64,000 nt of DNA from CAWIOX01 sp963837775 (GCA_963837775.1 CAWIOX010000035.1:186001-250000), one strand, 5' to 3'. Counted from the stretch's first letter, positions 1-9,386 are shown. Numbers and translations are program-made. The notes: generated by a model from the letters alone, not told the origin.

Positions 1-1289
1 CGATCGCGCATCGCTTTGATCGCTTCGTCGTCCAATTTCTTCGTATTGTGTGCAGTATTGCGTGCTTCGCCGGACTTGCCGAAGCCATAGCCCTTGATGC
101 TTTTCGCCAGGATGACGGTAGGCTGGTCCTTGCTTTCCTGCGCGACCTTGAATGCAGCATAAATCTTGTGCGGATCATGGCCGCCGCGGGTCAGACGCCA
201 GATATCGTCATCCGACATCTGGCTGACCATTTCCAGCGTTTTAGGATGCTTGCCGAAGAAATGGGAACGGACATAAGCGCCATCCTTGGCCTTGAAGCTC
301 TGATATTCACCATCGAGGGTTTCCATCATCACTTTTTGCAGGATGCCTTCCTTGTCCTTGGCCAGCAACTCATCCCAGCCGCTGCCCCAGATCACCTTGA
401 CTACATTCCAGCCGGCGCCGCGGAAATCGGATTCCAGTTCCTGAATGATTTTGCCGTTGCCGCGAACCGGGCCATCCAGGCGTTGCAGATTGCAGTTCAC
501 CACGAAGACCAGGTTATTGAGCTGTTCGCGACCGGCCATGCCGATGGCGCCCATCGATTCCGGCTCATCCATCTCGCCGTCGCCGCAGAAAGCCCACACC
601 TTGCGTTGTTCGGTGTCGGCAATGCCGCGTGCGTGCAAGTATTTGAGGAAACGGGCCTGGTAAATCGCCATCAGCGGGCCAAGGCCCATCGATACCGTAG
701 GGAACTGCCAGAACGACGGCATCAATTTCGGATGCGGATAGGAAGACAGGCCATTGCCATCGACTTCGCGTCGGTAGTGCAGCAATTGATCTTCCGTCAA
801 GCGGCCTTCCATGAAGGCGCGCGCATAAATACCTGGCGAAGAATGGCCCTGGATATACAGCAGATCACCACCGTGTTCTTCGGTCGGCGCATGCCAGAAG
901 TGATTGAAGCCGATACCCAGCATATTGGCCAGCGACGCAAAGCTGGACAAGTGACCGCCCAGATCGCCATCGACGCGATTGGCCTTGACCACCATCGCCA
1001 TCGCATTCCAGCGCATCATGGAACGCAGCTTCTCTTCGATTTCCAGATTGCCCGGGCAATGTGCGCCCATGTCGGCCGGAATCGTGTTGACGTAAGCGGT
1101 ATTGCTGGAGAAAGGGATATGGGCACCGCGGCGGCGCGCCAGGTCAACCATCCGCTCCATCAGGTAATGAGCCCGTTCAGGCCCTTCATTTTCGATGACC
1201 GACTCAAGTGCATCGAGCCATTCCTGGGTTTCCATCACATCGGGATCATTGGCGGCCTGCGCCAAGACTTGGTCAAGCTGAGCTGACAT
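1..1289 (-). CDS. aceE: Pyruvate dehydrogenase E1 component AceE (5' part; runs off window)
   Basis: This is the thiamine-diphosphate-dependent E1 subunit of the pyruvate dehydrogenase complex, which decarboxylates pyruvate and acetylates the E2 lipoyl domain. The reverse strand translates without a stop from an ATG at 1287-1289 (upstream GGAGA, good spacing) to the window edge, giving about 429 of the usual ~890 residues. Typical homodimeric-E1 segments are visible: MSAQLDQVLAQ at the start, NTIPADMGAHCPGN, then the ThDP-binding stretch FCGDGEMDEPES and the motif KSIKGYGFG. The gene is divergent from folD; aceF and lpdA would be expected downstream, outside the window. A 412-residue open frame on the opposite strand is only a shadow of this gene. 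Confidence 0.96.
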   Translation of the reverse strand, partial: MSAQLDQVLAQAANDPDVMETQEWLDALESVIENEGPERAHYLMERMVDLARRRGAHIPFSSNTAYVNTIPADMGAHCPGNLEIEEKLRSMMRWNAMAMVVKANRVDGDLGGHLSSFASLANMLGIGFNHFWHAPTEEHGGDLLYIQGHSSPGIYARAFMEGRLTEDQLLHYRREVDGNGLSSYPHPKLMPSFWQFPTVSMGLGPLMAIYQARFLKYLHARGIADTEQRKVWAFCGDGEMDEPESMGAIGMAGREQLNNLVFVVNCNLQRLDGPVRGNGKIIQELESDFRGAGWNVVKVIWGSGWDELLAKDKEGILQKVMMETLDGEYQSFKAKDGAYVRSHFFGKHPKTLEMVSQMSDDDIWRLTRGGHDPHKIYAAFKVAQESKDQPTVILAKSIKGYGFGKSGEARNTAHNTKKLDDEAIKAMRD

Positions 1290-1591
1290 TTTTCGTCTCC
1301 TGGTTATAAGTTCAACCCCGACCTGGCATCGCGGTTGAGCGGCATCCTGATTAAATATGATTATTGCGACTATGAGCAGCATTAACCGGAAAATATTATA
1401 ACAACATTTTTATATATTTTCACCTAGTGATAACACTTACCATAATGCGGAATATTTTGCATGCTACTACGATTCTGCTCATCCCTGGCAACGTCGACTT
1501 ACAAAATCCCTCCGTAAACCACTGTTGCATATGACCTCAAACGCCGCTGACTTATAATCCTGCTTTATTCAGCACTTATATTGACGCCACC
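1290..1591. promoter_or_regulatory. Divergent aceE/folD promoter interval
   Basis: This 302-bp gap holds no gene. On the reverse strand a TATAAT box lies at 1395-1400, with a weak GTGAAA hexamer 17 bp upstream, suitable for aceE. On the forward strand another perfect TATAAT lies at 1553-1558, about 34 bp before the folD start, with no good -35 at 17 bp. The A/T-rich centre (1380-1440) fits a promoter region. Assignments are by inspection only. Confidence 0.4.
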
Positions 1592-2437
1592 ATGACTGCA
1601 AAAATCATCGACGGAAACCTTCTTTCTCAACAACTGCGCGCTGACGTTGCACGACGTGCTGCCGCGCTTGCCGCCCAAGGCAAACAACCCGGCCTGGCGG
1701 TGATTCTGGTTGGCGACAGCCCTGCATCGCAGGTCTATGTCCGCAACAAAGTAAAGGCATGCGAAGACAACGGCCTGCATTCGGTACTGGAAAAATATGA
1801 TGCCGACATGAGCGAAGCGGCCTTGCTGGCGCGTATCGACGCACTGAATCACGACCCGAAAATCAACGGCATCCTGGTGCAATTGCCGCTGCCTGCGCAT
1901 ATCGACGCGCACAAGGTGATTGAAGCCATCGCTGCCGAGAAAGACGTCGACGGCTTTCACGTCAACAACGCCGGACTGCTGATGACCGGCCAGCCGCTGT
2001 TTCGCCCCTGCACACCGTATGGCGTGATGAAAATGCTGGAATCGATCGACTACCCGGTGCGTGGCGCCAACGCCGTCGTGGTCGGAGCGTCGAATATCGT
2101 CGGCAAACCACAAGCGATGCTGCTCTTGCAAGCCGGTGCGACTGTCACCATCTGCAATTCCAAGACCCGCGATCTGGCATCCCACACCAAAAACGCCGAC
2201 ATCCTGGTAGTCGCAACCGGCCGTCGCAACATCGTCACGGCCGACATGGTCAAACCCGGCGCAGTGGTGATCGATGTCGGCATGAACCGCGACGATCATG
2301 GCAAGTTGTGCGGCGATGTCGATTTCGCCAATGCGAAAGAAGTGGCGGGTTACATTACCCCCGTGCCAGGCGGCGTGGGGCCGATGACCATTACCATGCT
2401 GCTGGTCAACACGATCGAAGCCGCAGAAAGAAACTGA
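1592..2437 (+). CDS. folD: Bifunctional methylene-THF dehydrogenase/methenyl-THF cyclohydrolase FolD
   Basis: FolD interconverts 5,10-methylene-, methenyl- and 10-formyl-tetrahydrofolate with NADP+, supplying one-carbon units for purine and formyl-Met synthesis in the cytosol. The 281-residue product is near the family length (~285). Visible signatures are YVRNKVKACED with the catalytic Lys at 53, VQLPLPAHID, the Rossmann segment GASNIVGKP, and the C-terminal PVPGGVGPMT. The start codon is ATG at 1592. Five bases separate its stop from the next gene (prlC), so the two are probably co-transcribed. The family assignment is certain. Confidence 0.98.
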   Translation: MTAKIIDGNLLSQQLRADVARRAAALAAQGKQPGLAVILVGDSPASQVYVRNKVKACEDNGLHSVLEKYDADMSEAALLARIDALNHDPKINGILVQLPLPAHIDAHKVIEAIAAEKDVDGFHVNNAGLLMTGQPLFRPCTPYGVMKMLESIDYPVRGANAVVVGASNIVGKPQAMLLLQAGATVTICNSKTRDLASHTKNADILVVATGRRNIVTADMVKPGAVVIDVGMNRDDHGKLCGDVDFANAKEVAGYITPVPGGVGPMTITMLLVNTIEAAERN

Positions 2438-2442
2438 CGACA

Positions 2443-4524
2443 ATGAATGCCCCACTGGATACTGCTGCGACACTTGCGAACGACAACCCGCTACTCGACT
2501 TTTCCGACTTGCCGCGCTTTGAGGCAATCAAGCCCGAGCATGTGACACCCGCCATCGATGTGCTGCTGGCGCAAAACCGTGCCGTGGTTGTGCAACTGGA
2601 AGCGCCGATGGAGCGCGTAAGCTGGGGCAATTTCATTGAACCGCTGGAAAACGCGACCGAACGCCTGAGTCGCGCCTGGGGCGTGGTCGGTCATTTGAAT
2701 TCGGTGATGGATACGCCGGAACTGCGTGCCGCCTTTAATGAAAATCAGCCGAAAATCACCGAATTCTGGACTGCACTGGCACAAAATATCGTGCTGTTCG
2801 AGAAATACAAGGCGCTGCAGAACGATACCGACTTTGCGGCCTTCTCTGCCGCACGCCAGCGCATCATCGGCAATGCGGTGCGCGATTTCCGCCTGGGTGG
2901 CGCGGAACTGCCGGAAGACAAAAAAGCCCGCTTTTCTGAAATCCAGGAGCAACAAGCGGCGCTTTCCACCAAGTTCTCGGAAAACGTGCTGGACGCAACC
3001 AACGATTACGCGCTTTTCGTTACTGACGAGACGGAACTGGCCGGCCTGCCCGACGACGTCAGGCAAGCGGCGCGCGCCGCCGCCGACAAGGACGGCAAAC
3101 CCGGCTACAAGTTCACGCTGCATTTCCCGTCCTACTTCCCGATTCTGCAATTCGCAAACCAGCGTGCACTGCGCGAAACGATGTACCGTGCCAACGCAAC
3201 CAAGGCGTCGGAACTGGGCGCCAAGCCTGAGTGGGACAACACGCAAAACATTGTCGACATACTGAAACTGCGCGACGAGGAAGCCAGACTGCTCGGCTAT
3301 CAGAATTTTGCCGAAGTATCGCTGGTGCCGAAGATGGCGCAAACGCCGCAGCAAGTCATCGGTTTCCTGGAAGACCTGGCACAACGCGCCCGGCCATTCG
3401 CCGAGACCGACCTGGCGCAACTGCGTGCGTTCGCCCGAGATGAACTCGGTCTCGACACGCTCGAAGCGTGGGATACGGCCTACGCGTCCGAAAAACTGCG
3501 CGAACAACGCTATGCGTTTTCGGAGCAGGAAGTAAAGCAGTATTTCCCTGAGCCGACGGTGCGCGCCGGCCTGTTCCGTCTGGTGCAGACGCTGTTTGCG
3601 GTAGAGATCAAACCGGACGCCGCGCCGACCTGGCACCAGGACGTACAGTTCTTCCGTATTGAAAAAGACGGCCAGCTGGTCGGCCAGTTCTATCTGGACC
3701 TGTATGCACGCAACGGCAAGCGCGGCGGCGCATGGATGGATGATGCGCGCGGCCGCCGCCGCATCGATAGCAGGATACAAACGCCGGTCGCCTATCTGAC
3801 TTGCAACTTCTCGGAGCCGGTTGGCGACAAACCGGCGCTGCTGACCCACGACGACGTGATCACCCTATTCCACGAATTCGGCCACGGCTTGCACCACATG
3901 CTGACGCAAGTCGATGAACTCGGCGTTTCCGGTATTTCCGGCGTGGAATGGGATGCGGTCGAACTGCCGTCGCAGTTCATGGAAAATTTTTGCTGGGAAT
4001 GGGACGTGTTGCAACACATGACCGCCCATGTCGACACTGCGGAGCCATTACCGCGTCAGTTGTTCGACAAAATGATCGCGGCAAAAAATTTCCAGTCCGG
4101 CCTGCAGACACTGCGTCAAGCCGAGTTTTCACTCTTCGACATGCATCTGCATTTTGACCACGATGCTTTCGGCAATGAATCGGTGCAGGATGTCTTGAAT
4201 GCGGTACGCCGGCAAGTCGCCGTCATGGTGCCGCCCGCATTCAACCGCTTCCAGAATTCATTCAGCCATATTTTCTCCGGCGGATATGCTGCCGGTTACT
4301 ATAGCTACAAGTGGGCAGAGGTACTGTCCGCCGATGCGTATAGCGCATTCGAAGAAGCCGGTGCGGAAAACGGTAATATCCTGTCCGCCACGATCGGCAG
4401 AAAATTTCAGGCCGAGGTATTGGCTGTCGGCGGCTCACGCCCTGCCATCGAATCGTTCAAGGCGTTTCGCGGCCGGGAACCGAGCATTGATGCTTTGCTT
4501 CGCCACAGTGGCATGACATCCTGA
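2443..4524 (+). CDS. prlC: Oligopeptidase A (M3 zinc metallopeptidase)
   Basis: This is a cytosolic zinc peptidase of family M3 that degrades short peptides, including cleaved signal peptides. The open frame extends further upstream, but the ATG at 2443 lies 5 bp after the folD stop and gives 693 residues, close to E. coli OpdA (680). The zinc motif HEFGH is at residues 477-481 and the third ligand Glu is at 507 within VELPSQFMENF, the normal M3 spacing. The C-terminal FSGGYAAGYYSYKW segment, involved in substrate binding in the family, is intact. No frameshift or missing catalytic residue is seen. Confidence 0.95.
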   Translation: MNAPLDTAATLANDNPLLDFSDLPRFEAIKPEHVTPAIDVLLAQNRAVVVQLEAPMERVSWGNFIEPLENATERLSRAWGVVGHLNSVMDTPELRAAFNENQPKITEFWTALAQNIVLFEKYKALQNDTDFAAFSAARQRIIGNAVRDFRLGGAELPEDKKARFSEIQEQQAALSTKFSENVLDATNDYALFVTDETELAGLPDDVRQAARAAADKDGKPGYKFTLHFPSYFPILQFANQRALRETMYRANATKASELGAKPEWDNTQNIVDILKLRDEEARLLGYQNFAEVSLVPKMAQTPQQVIGFLEDLAQRARPFAETDLAQLRAFARDELGLDTLEAWDTAYASEKLREQRYAFSEQEVKQYFPEPTVRAGLFRLVQTLFAVEIKPDAAPTWHQDVQFFRIEKDGQLVGQFYLDLYARNGKRGGAWMDDARGRRRIDSRIQTPVAYLTCNFSEPVGDKPALLTHDDVITLFHEFGHGLHHMLTQVDELGVSGISGVEWDAVELPSQFMENFCWEWDVLQHMTAHVDTAEPLPRQLFDKMIAAKNFQSGLQTLRQAEFSLFDMHLHFDHDAFGNESVQDVLNAVRRQVAVMVPPAFNRFQNSFSHIFSGGYAAGYYSYKWAEVLSADAYSAFEEAGAENGNILSATIGRKFQAEVLAVGGSRPAIESFKAFRGREPSIDALLRHSGMTS

Positions 4525-4552
4525 ACCGGATTAAGAGAGAATAGGGGGCGAC

Positions 4553-5179
4553 ATGAAACACAAGGCTCTGCCATCGATTGCATTACTTTTATTGTTGTGC
4601 GCGGCTAACAGCCATGCCGAACTTTATAAGTGGATAGGAGCGGATGGCAAAGTAAGCTATAGCGACATGCCGCCTCCGGAATCATCCAAGCAGGCCAAGC
4701 CCCTTTCTCTCCACGCCAGCGGTGGCGGCACTGAGGGCTTTCCCTACGAACTGGCTGAGGCCGTAAAAAACAACCCCGTCATTCTGTACACTACCAGCCA
4801 ATGCGTGCCGTGTGATCAGGGCCGTTCATTGCTTAAAAACAGGGGCATCCCATTTTCCGAAAAAACGGTCAGCAGCAACGATGACATCGGCAAATTACAG
4901 CAAATCAGCGGCGACTCACAACTGCCGGTATTGACCGTTGGCCGCAATAAACAACGCGGATTCGAATCCGCTGCATGGAACATTGCCTTGACCGCTGCCG
5001 GCTATCCGGAGAGCAGTAAATTACCCAAAGGCTATCTCGGCCTACCAGCCGAACCAGTCTCCCCTGTCGCGAAATCAACCCCTGCCAACAAGCCGGATAA
5101 GCGACAAACCGCACCAGAAACACCCTCGGAGCAACGCCGCCCGGCACCTGGCAATACACCACCCGGCTTCCGCTTTTAA
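4553..5179 (+). CDS. Secreted DUF4124 / glutaredoxin-like domain protein
   Basis: The 208-residue product begins with a signal peptide (hydrophobic stretch to about residue 22, ending SHA). A DUF4124-type segment follows (LYKWIGADGKVSYSD), then a glutaredoxin-like fold around residues 70-140 with the redox motif CVPC in TTSQCVPCDQG and a cis-Pro region SQLPVLTVG. The tail after residue 160 is Pro/Ala-rich and probably disordered. By family analogy it is a periplasmic thiol-disulfide protein; the substrate is unknown. A purine-rich ribosome site (AGAGAATAGGGGG) precedes the ATG. It follows prlC by 28 bp and may be in the same transcript. Confidence 0.75.
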   Translation: MKHKALPSIALLLLLCAANSHAELYKWIGADGKVSYSDMPPPESSKQAKPLSLHASGGGTEGFPYELAEAVKNNPVILYTTSQCVPCDQGRSLLKNRGIPFSEKTVSSNDDIGKLQQISGDSQLPVLTVGRNKQRGFESAAWNIALTAAGYPESSKLPKGYLGLPAEPVSPVAKSTPANKPDKRQTAPETPSEQRRPAPGNTPPGFRF

Positions 5180-5209
5180 CGATACCGACGGCAGCCATCC
5201 ATACAGACT

Positions 5210-5629
5210 ATGACACGCATCGATTTTCACAGTAACGTCCCGGACAAAATGGCTTACGCCTGCCGCCTGGCGCGCAAGGCATTCACCGCGCAATGCCGGG
5301 TTGTTTTATTGCTTGAGGATAAGCACTCCCTGGCCGCACTGGACGCCGCGCTCTGGACATTCTCCGAACTGGATTTTCTACCGCACGTATCGGCCAGCGA
5401 TCCGCTGGCCCTGCAAACGCCGATTATATTGACCGATGACGACGCTGCCGATTATCCGCATTATCAAATCCTGATCAATTTATCTGACAGGACGCCGGCC
5501 CACTTTGCCCGTTTTGAACGGATGTTCGAGATCATCTCCTCCGATGATGCGGATAAAAAAAACGGCCGGGATCGGTATCGTTTTTACCAGCAACGCGGCT
5601 ATCCTTTGACCCACAATGTTGCAGAATAA
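5210..5629 (+). CDS. holC: DNA polymerase III subunit chi
   Basis: HolC (chi) is the clamp-loader accessory subunit that links DNA polymerase III to single-stranded DNA-binding protein through the psi subunit. The 139 residues match family length. Typical features are the N-terminal TRIDFHSNVPDKMAYACRL and the internal TPIILTDDD followed by a beta strand (YQILINL). The usual upstream neighbour in betaproteobacteria is pepA; here it is the secreted glutaredoxin-like gene. The next gene begins 2 bp after its stop, so the two are translationally close. Confidence 0.92.
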   Translation: MTRIDFHSNVPDKMAYACRLARKAFTAQCRVVLLLEDKHSLAALDAALWTFSELDFLPHVSASDPLALQTPIILTDDDAADYPHYQILINLSDRTPAHFARFERMFEIISSDDADKKNGRDRYRFYQQRGYPLTHNVAE

Positions 5630-5631
5630 AC

Positions 5632-6036
5632 ATGAACAAAAACACACTTGATACCAGTATCCCGATACTGACTGAAGTCATCAACATCAAGCAGGAACCA
5701 TCCCAGGAAACGCCTTCGGCAAATCCAGTTCCCCCAAATGTCATGCCGATGCAGGAACCTGCAGCAAGCACGGAATTGCCAGCCACGCCAAGTCTGAGCA
5801 ATGATGAATGGGATATGCTCGAACGCGATATCAGTGAGCGTGTTTTGCGCCAAGTGCTGGGACGGATAGATTTCGTACTCGAGCATCGTGTCAGGGACAG
5901 CCTGGCGGACGCACTTCAGTTAGCAGTGGAAGGTGTTTCCCTGGAAATCAAGCGCGGACTGTACCAGACGCTGGAAGATGTCATTTCGCGTGCCGTATCA
6001 CAGGAAATCACCAAATTACAATCGACAAATAAATAG
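5632..6036 (+). CDS. Hypothetical acidic protein following holC (DUF2486-like)
   Basis: The product has 134 residues. The first 60 are Pro/Glu-rich and probably disordered. The rest is an amphipathic helical domain (DEWDMLERDISERVLRQVL, then repeated helices to the C-terminus) with regular hydrophobic spacing that could form a coiled coil. No catalytic motif or membrane segment is visible. A protein of this kind commonly follows holC in Burkholderiales and is filed as DUF2486; that link is from memory and not proven here. The function is unknown, and a partner role with HolC would be speculation. Confidence 0.7.
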   Translation: MNKNTLDTSIPILTEVINIKQEPSQETPSANPVPPNVMPMQEPAASTELPATPSLSNDEWDMLERDISERVLRQVLGRIDFVLEHRVRDSLADALQLAVEGVSLEIKRGLYQTLEDVISRAVSQEITKLQSTNK

Positions 6037-6047
6037 AGTCATCAAAA

Positions 6048-6075
6048 ATTGTTTTATTTTTAAAAATAAAACAAT
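6048..6075. promoter_or_regulatory. Perfect 28-bp A/T palindrome upstream of dadA
   Basis: The sequence ATTGTTTTATTTTT is followed at once by its exact reverse complement. It sits 12 bp after the upstream operon stop and 95 bp before the dadA start. It could be a binding site for the Lrp-type regulator encoded just downstream, or a weak terminator of the holC operon; there is no clean U-tract on the holC side. The palindrome is certain, its role is inference. Confidence 0.5.
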
Positions 6076-6170
6076 GAAATATGTTTTTTAATAAAAAAAA
6101 ACAACTGCATATTGAATACATTAATACCCAAGAACTTCTTACAATTTGACTATCGGAAATGGAGATAGTC

Positions 6171-7487
6171 ATGAAAGTCATCGTATTAGGTTCAGGTATT
6201 ATCGGTACTGCCTCCGCCTGGTTTTTGAACAAGGCAGGACATGATGTCACCGTCATAGAACGCCAGCCAGGTGCCGCCCAGGAAACCAGTTTTGCCAACG
6301 GTTGCCAGATTTCGGTTTCGCATGCCGAACCTTGGGCCAACCCCTCTGCGCCGCTGAAAGTCATGAAATGGCTTGGACAGGAAGACGCGCCATTGCTTTA
6401 CCGTTTCCGGCCTGAATGGCTGCAATGGAAATGGGCCCTCAATTTCCTGCGTGAATGCACACCGGCACGCACCGCAGACAATATTCGCCAAATCGTCGCC
6501 ATTGCGGAATACAGCCGCCAAACGCTGCAAGCGGTACGTGCAGAAACCGGTGTCGATTACGATTGCCTGACACGCGGCATCCTGCATTTCTACACCGACG
6601 AAAAAGATTTCCAGGACTCTCTTCCAGCTGCCAAATTAATGCGCGACCTCGGCTGCCCGCGCAACTCGATAGATGCAGATGAAGTCATACGAATCGAGCC
6701 GGCACTGGCACGCATACGCGACAAGATTGTCGGAGGTGATTTCACTGAATCCGATGAATCCGGCGACGTCTATAAATTCACTTCCGGATTGGCGAAAAAA
6801 GCCGCAGACGCAGGCGTTGACTTCCGGTACAACACGACCGTCACGCGTCTGATCACGGAAGGCAGCGGGGCTGCCGCCAAGGTTACCGGTGTTGAAGTCA
6901 TTACGGCGGATGGCCGCCACCAAGTGCTGCATGCGGACAGCTTCGTGTTGGCAATGGGGTGCTTTTCCGTAGACCTGGCCAAACCATTAGGTATCGATCT
7001 GATGATTTATCCCGGCAAAGGTTATTCGGCAACCTACGATATCAAGGACGCGGACGCAGCACCATCGGTGTCCTTGACGGACGATGGTTACAAGCTGGTT
7101 GTATCGCGTTTGGGCGACCGCTTGCGTGTTGCCGGCACCTGCGAACTGAACGGCTATACGCGCGAACTGAACACGACACGCTGCGATGCGATTACTCGCC
7201 GCACCCGCGAGTTGTTCCCAGATGCCTGTGACTACGACAATCCAACTTACTGGACCGGGCTTCGACCGTTGACACCTACCAACGTACCCTATATCGGCAA
7301 GACAAAGATCAGTAATTTATTTTTGAATACCGGTCACGGCACCCTCGGATGGACCATGGGCTGCGGCTCTGGGCGCGCGATCGCCGACATCGTGTCCGGT
7401 CGTCAACCGGACCTTAATTTTGCATTCTGCGGCATGCCGCACAACTCAGACATACTGACACCCCGACCACATCTGATCAAGGTGTAA
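6171..7487 (+). CDS. dadA: D-amino acid dehydrogenase (FAD), DadA type
   Basis: DadA is a membrane-associated flavoprotein that oxidatively deaminates D-amino acids, mainly D-alanine, to 2-oxo acids. I chose the ATG at 6171 because GGAGA lies at 6161-6165 with good spacing; a further ATG at 6159 lacks a ribosome site. The 438-residue product has the FAD-binding GSGIIGTASAWFL near residue 7 and the C-terminal FAD segment NTGHGTLGWTMGCGSG. Length matches E. coli DadA (432). It converges with an Lrp/AsnC-type regulator, a common arrangement for dad genes, so amino-acid-responsive control is likely. Confidence 0.92.
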   Translation: MKVIVLGSGIIGTASAWFLNKAGHDVTVIERQPGAAQETSFANGCQISVSHAEPWANPSAPLKVMKWLGQEDAPLLYRFRPEWLQWKWALNFLRECTPARTADNIRQIVAIAEYSRQTLQAVRAETGVDYDCLTRGILHFYTDEKDFQDSLPAAKLMRDLGCPRNSIDADEVIRIEPALARIRDKIVGGDFTESDESGDVYKFTSGLAKKAADAGVDFRYNTTVTRLITEGSGAAAKVTGVEVITADGRHQVLHADSFVLAMGCFSVDLAKPLGIDLMIYPGKGYSATYDIKDADAAPSVSLTDDGYKLVVSRLGDRLRVAGTCELNGYTRELNTTRCDAITRRTRELFPDACDYDNPTYWTGLRPLTPTNVPYIGKTKISNLFLNTGHGTLGWTMGCGSGRAIADIVSGRQPDLNFAFCGMPHNSDILTPRPHLIKV

Positions 7488-7526
7488 GCAGGATCAATAT
7501 TCGTCAAAGTTGGGCTTGTCGAGCAA

Positions 7527-8036
7527 TCACTTCGGAAGACGTACCTGCACCTCAGGCACGTCTTCATCAAACGTAATCCCAGTCATGAATTTTGTGCGCT
7601 TCATCGGGAAACGGGAATGGAAATGACGCACATTCCCGGAGCCTGAAATGACTCGCCGCACAAACTGATAATAAGCATCCATATCAAGCACATGAACGGC
7701 AAGGAAATAGTCAAACTCACCAGAGACAAAATAACATTGCATGACCTCAGCCTCGCGGTTCATGCAAATCTCGAATGCCTGCATGTGTTCGTCGGATTGA
7801 TTGATCAGCGAAACCTCTAGAAATGCAGTCATGCCATAGCTTAGTGCAAACGGATTGACCATCGATACATTCGCACTGATGACGCCGGCCTCACGCAGTT
7901 CACGGATGCGACGTAAGCAAGTTGGCTGCGATATATGCAGCGTGTCAGCCAGTACCTTGGTCGGGGTTTGATTATCCCTTTGCAGAAGATTGAGAAGCTT
8001 GCGATCCACTTTATCGAGCGTAAGAAATTTTGGCAT
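7527..8036 (-). CDS. Lrp/AsnC family transcriptional regulator
   Basis: This 169-residue protein has an N-terminal winged HTH (DKVDRKLLNLLQRDNQTP, then SQPTCLRRIRELREAG as recognition region) and a C-terminal RAM ligand-binding domain (CYFVSGEFDYFLAVHVLD). I place the start at the Met of MPKFLTLDKVD (8036); an in-frame start 33 bp upstream would add an unusual hydrophobic leader. No clear ribosome site is visible for either. The gene lies between dadA (convergent) and an amino-acid-binding protein gene (divergent), so it probably controls one or both in response to an amino acid. The effector cannot be read from sequence. Confidence 0.9.
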   Translation of the reverse strand: MPKFLTLDKVDRKLLNLLQRDNQTPTKVLADTLHISQPTCLRRIRELREAGVISANVSMVNPFALSYGMTAFLEVSLINQSDEHMQAFEICMNREAEVMQCYFVSGEFDYFLAVHVLDMDAYYQFVRRVISGSGNVRHFHSRFPMKRTKFMTGITFDEDVPEVQVRLPK

Positions 8037-8180
8037 ATAAAAAATTGTGAAAACCAATAAAAACCACACAAAAACTCTTTGCTAACGATTTTTTATGTTG
8101 TAACGTTGGAACTGTTCAGGCATCTGAATAAATGAGTGTTGCAGTAAGCTTGCTTTTTTACAATCCCTAGGAGGATATTC

Positions 8181-9335
8181 ATGCAGTTCAAGACAAAAAT
8201 GATTCCGTTGGCAGGCGCAATTGCATTTGCTTTTGCAGGTTTCGCATCGGCAGCAGAAGAACAAATCGTCAAGATCGGTCACGTCGGCCCGATTTCAGGC
8301 TCTATTGCGCACCTTGGCAAAGACAATGAAAACGGCGCGCGCATGGCAATCGAGGAACTGAATGCCAAAGGCCTGACGATTGGCGGCAAAAAAATTAAAT
8401 TCGAACTGCAAGCAGAAGATGATGCCGGCGATCCGAAACAAGGTACGACCGTGGCACAAAAACTGGTCGATGCCAAAGTCAAAGGCGTCATCGGCCACCT
8501 GAATTCAGGCACCACCATCCCAGCCTCCAAGATCTACTACGAAGCCGGCATTCCACAAATTTCACCATCGGCAACCAACCCGAAATACACGCAGCAAGGC
8601 TTCAAGTCAGCTTTCCGCGTAGTGGCCAATGACGGCCAGCTGGGCGGCACACTGGGCCGTTACGCTGTGCAAATCCTCAAGGCCAAGAAAGTGGCGGTCA
8701 TCGATGACCGTACTGCCTACGGCCAGGGCGTAGCCGAAGAATTCATCAAGGGCGCCAAATCCAAATCAGCCGGTGTCGAAGTGGTTTCACAACAATACAC
8801 CAATGACAAGGCAACCGATTTCAATGCGATTCTGACGTCGATCAAAGCGAAAAATCCTGACGTCGTCTTCTTCGGCGGCATGGATGCAGTTGCTGGCCCG
8901 ATGCTGCGTCAAATGAAACAGCTTGGCATCACTGCCAAATTCATGGGCGGCGACGGCATCTGTTCCGAAGGCCTGACCAAACTGGCTGGCGATGCCATCG
9001 GTGAAGGCCAGGTCATCTGCGCTGAAGCGGGCGGTGTAGTGGAAACAGACAAGAAAGGCATGGAAGACTTCAAAGCCGCCTACAAGAAGAAATTCGGTGT
9101 CAACGTCGAAATCTATGCACCGTACGTGTACGATGCACTGAACACGATGGTCGCAGCGATGCAAAAAGCGAACTCGGTCGAACCCGTGAAATATTTGCCT
9201 GAACTGGCAAAAATTCATTACAAAGGCGTTACCGGCCCAATCGCTTTTGATGCAAAAGGCGATATCAAGGACGGTACGCTGACGCTCTACACCTACAAAG
9301 GTGGCGCACGCTCATTGATGGCTGTCGTAAAATAA
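8181..9335 (+). CDS. Branched-chain amino acid ABC transporter, periplasmic binding protein
   Basis: This is the periplasmic solute-binding subunit of a LivJ/LivK-type ABC importer. The 384-residue precursor has a clear signal peptide ending ASA-A near residue 25, then the Leu/Ile/Val-binding fold beginning VKIGHVGPISGSIAHLG, and the ligand-loop segment LNSGTTIPASKIYYEAG. A strong AGGAGG precedes the ATG by 6 bp. No permease or ATPase genes adjoin it, so the rest of the transporter must be encoded elsewhere. Its own terminator follows, making it a single-gene unit, possibly controlled by the divergent Lrp-type regulator. Substrate specificity is inferred from the family. Confidence 0.93.
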   Translation: MQFKTKMIPLAGAIAFAFAGFASAAEEQIVKIGHVGPISGSIAHLGKDNENGARMAIEELNAKGLTIGGKKIKFELQAEDDAGDPKQGTTVAQKLVDAKVKGVIGHLNSGTTIPASKIYYEAGIPQISPSATNPKYTQQGFKSAFRVVANDGQLGGTLGRYAVQILKAKKVAVIDDRTAYGQGVAEEFIKGAKSKSAGVEVVSQQYTNDKATDFNAILTSIKAKNPDVVFFGGMDAVAGPMLRQMKQLGITAKFMGGDGICSEGLTKLAGDAIGEGQVICAEAGGVVETDKKGMEDFKAAYKKKFGVNVEIYAPYVYDALNTMVAAMQKANSVEPVKYLPELAKIHYKGVTGPIAFDAKGDIKDGTLTLYTYKGGARSLMAVVK

Positions 9336-9353
9336 TCAGTCATGATTGACAGA

Positions 9354-9386
9354 AGCGCCCTACTCTTCGGATAGGGCGCTTTTTTT
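9354..9386 (+). terminator. Rho-independent terminator of the binding-protein gene
   Basis: A 9-bp stem (AGCGCCCTA / TAGGGCGCT) with a short loop is followed by seven T residues, 19 bp after the stop codon. Confidence 0.9.

Noticed and set aside
48..1286. 412-codon forward ORF opposite aceE
   Set aside because: It lies wholly opposite a clear AceE frame that runs off the window; the product has no domain-like pattern.
1290..1591. Riboswitch or leader upstream of folD
   Set aside because: No THF or other riboswitch core was recognisable; the leader is only about 30 nt from the -10 box.
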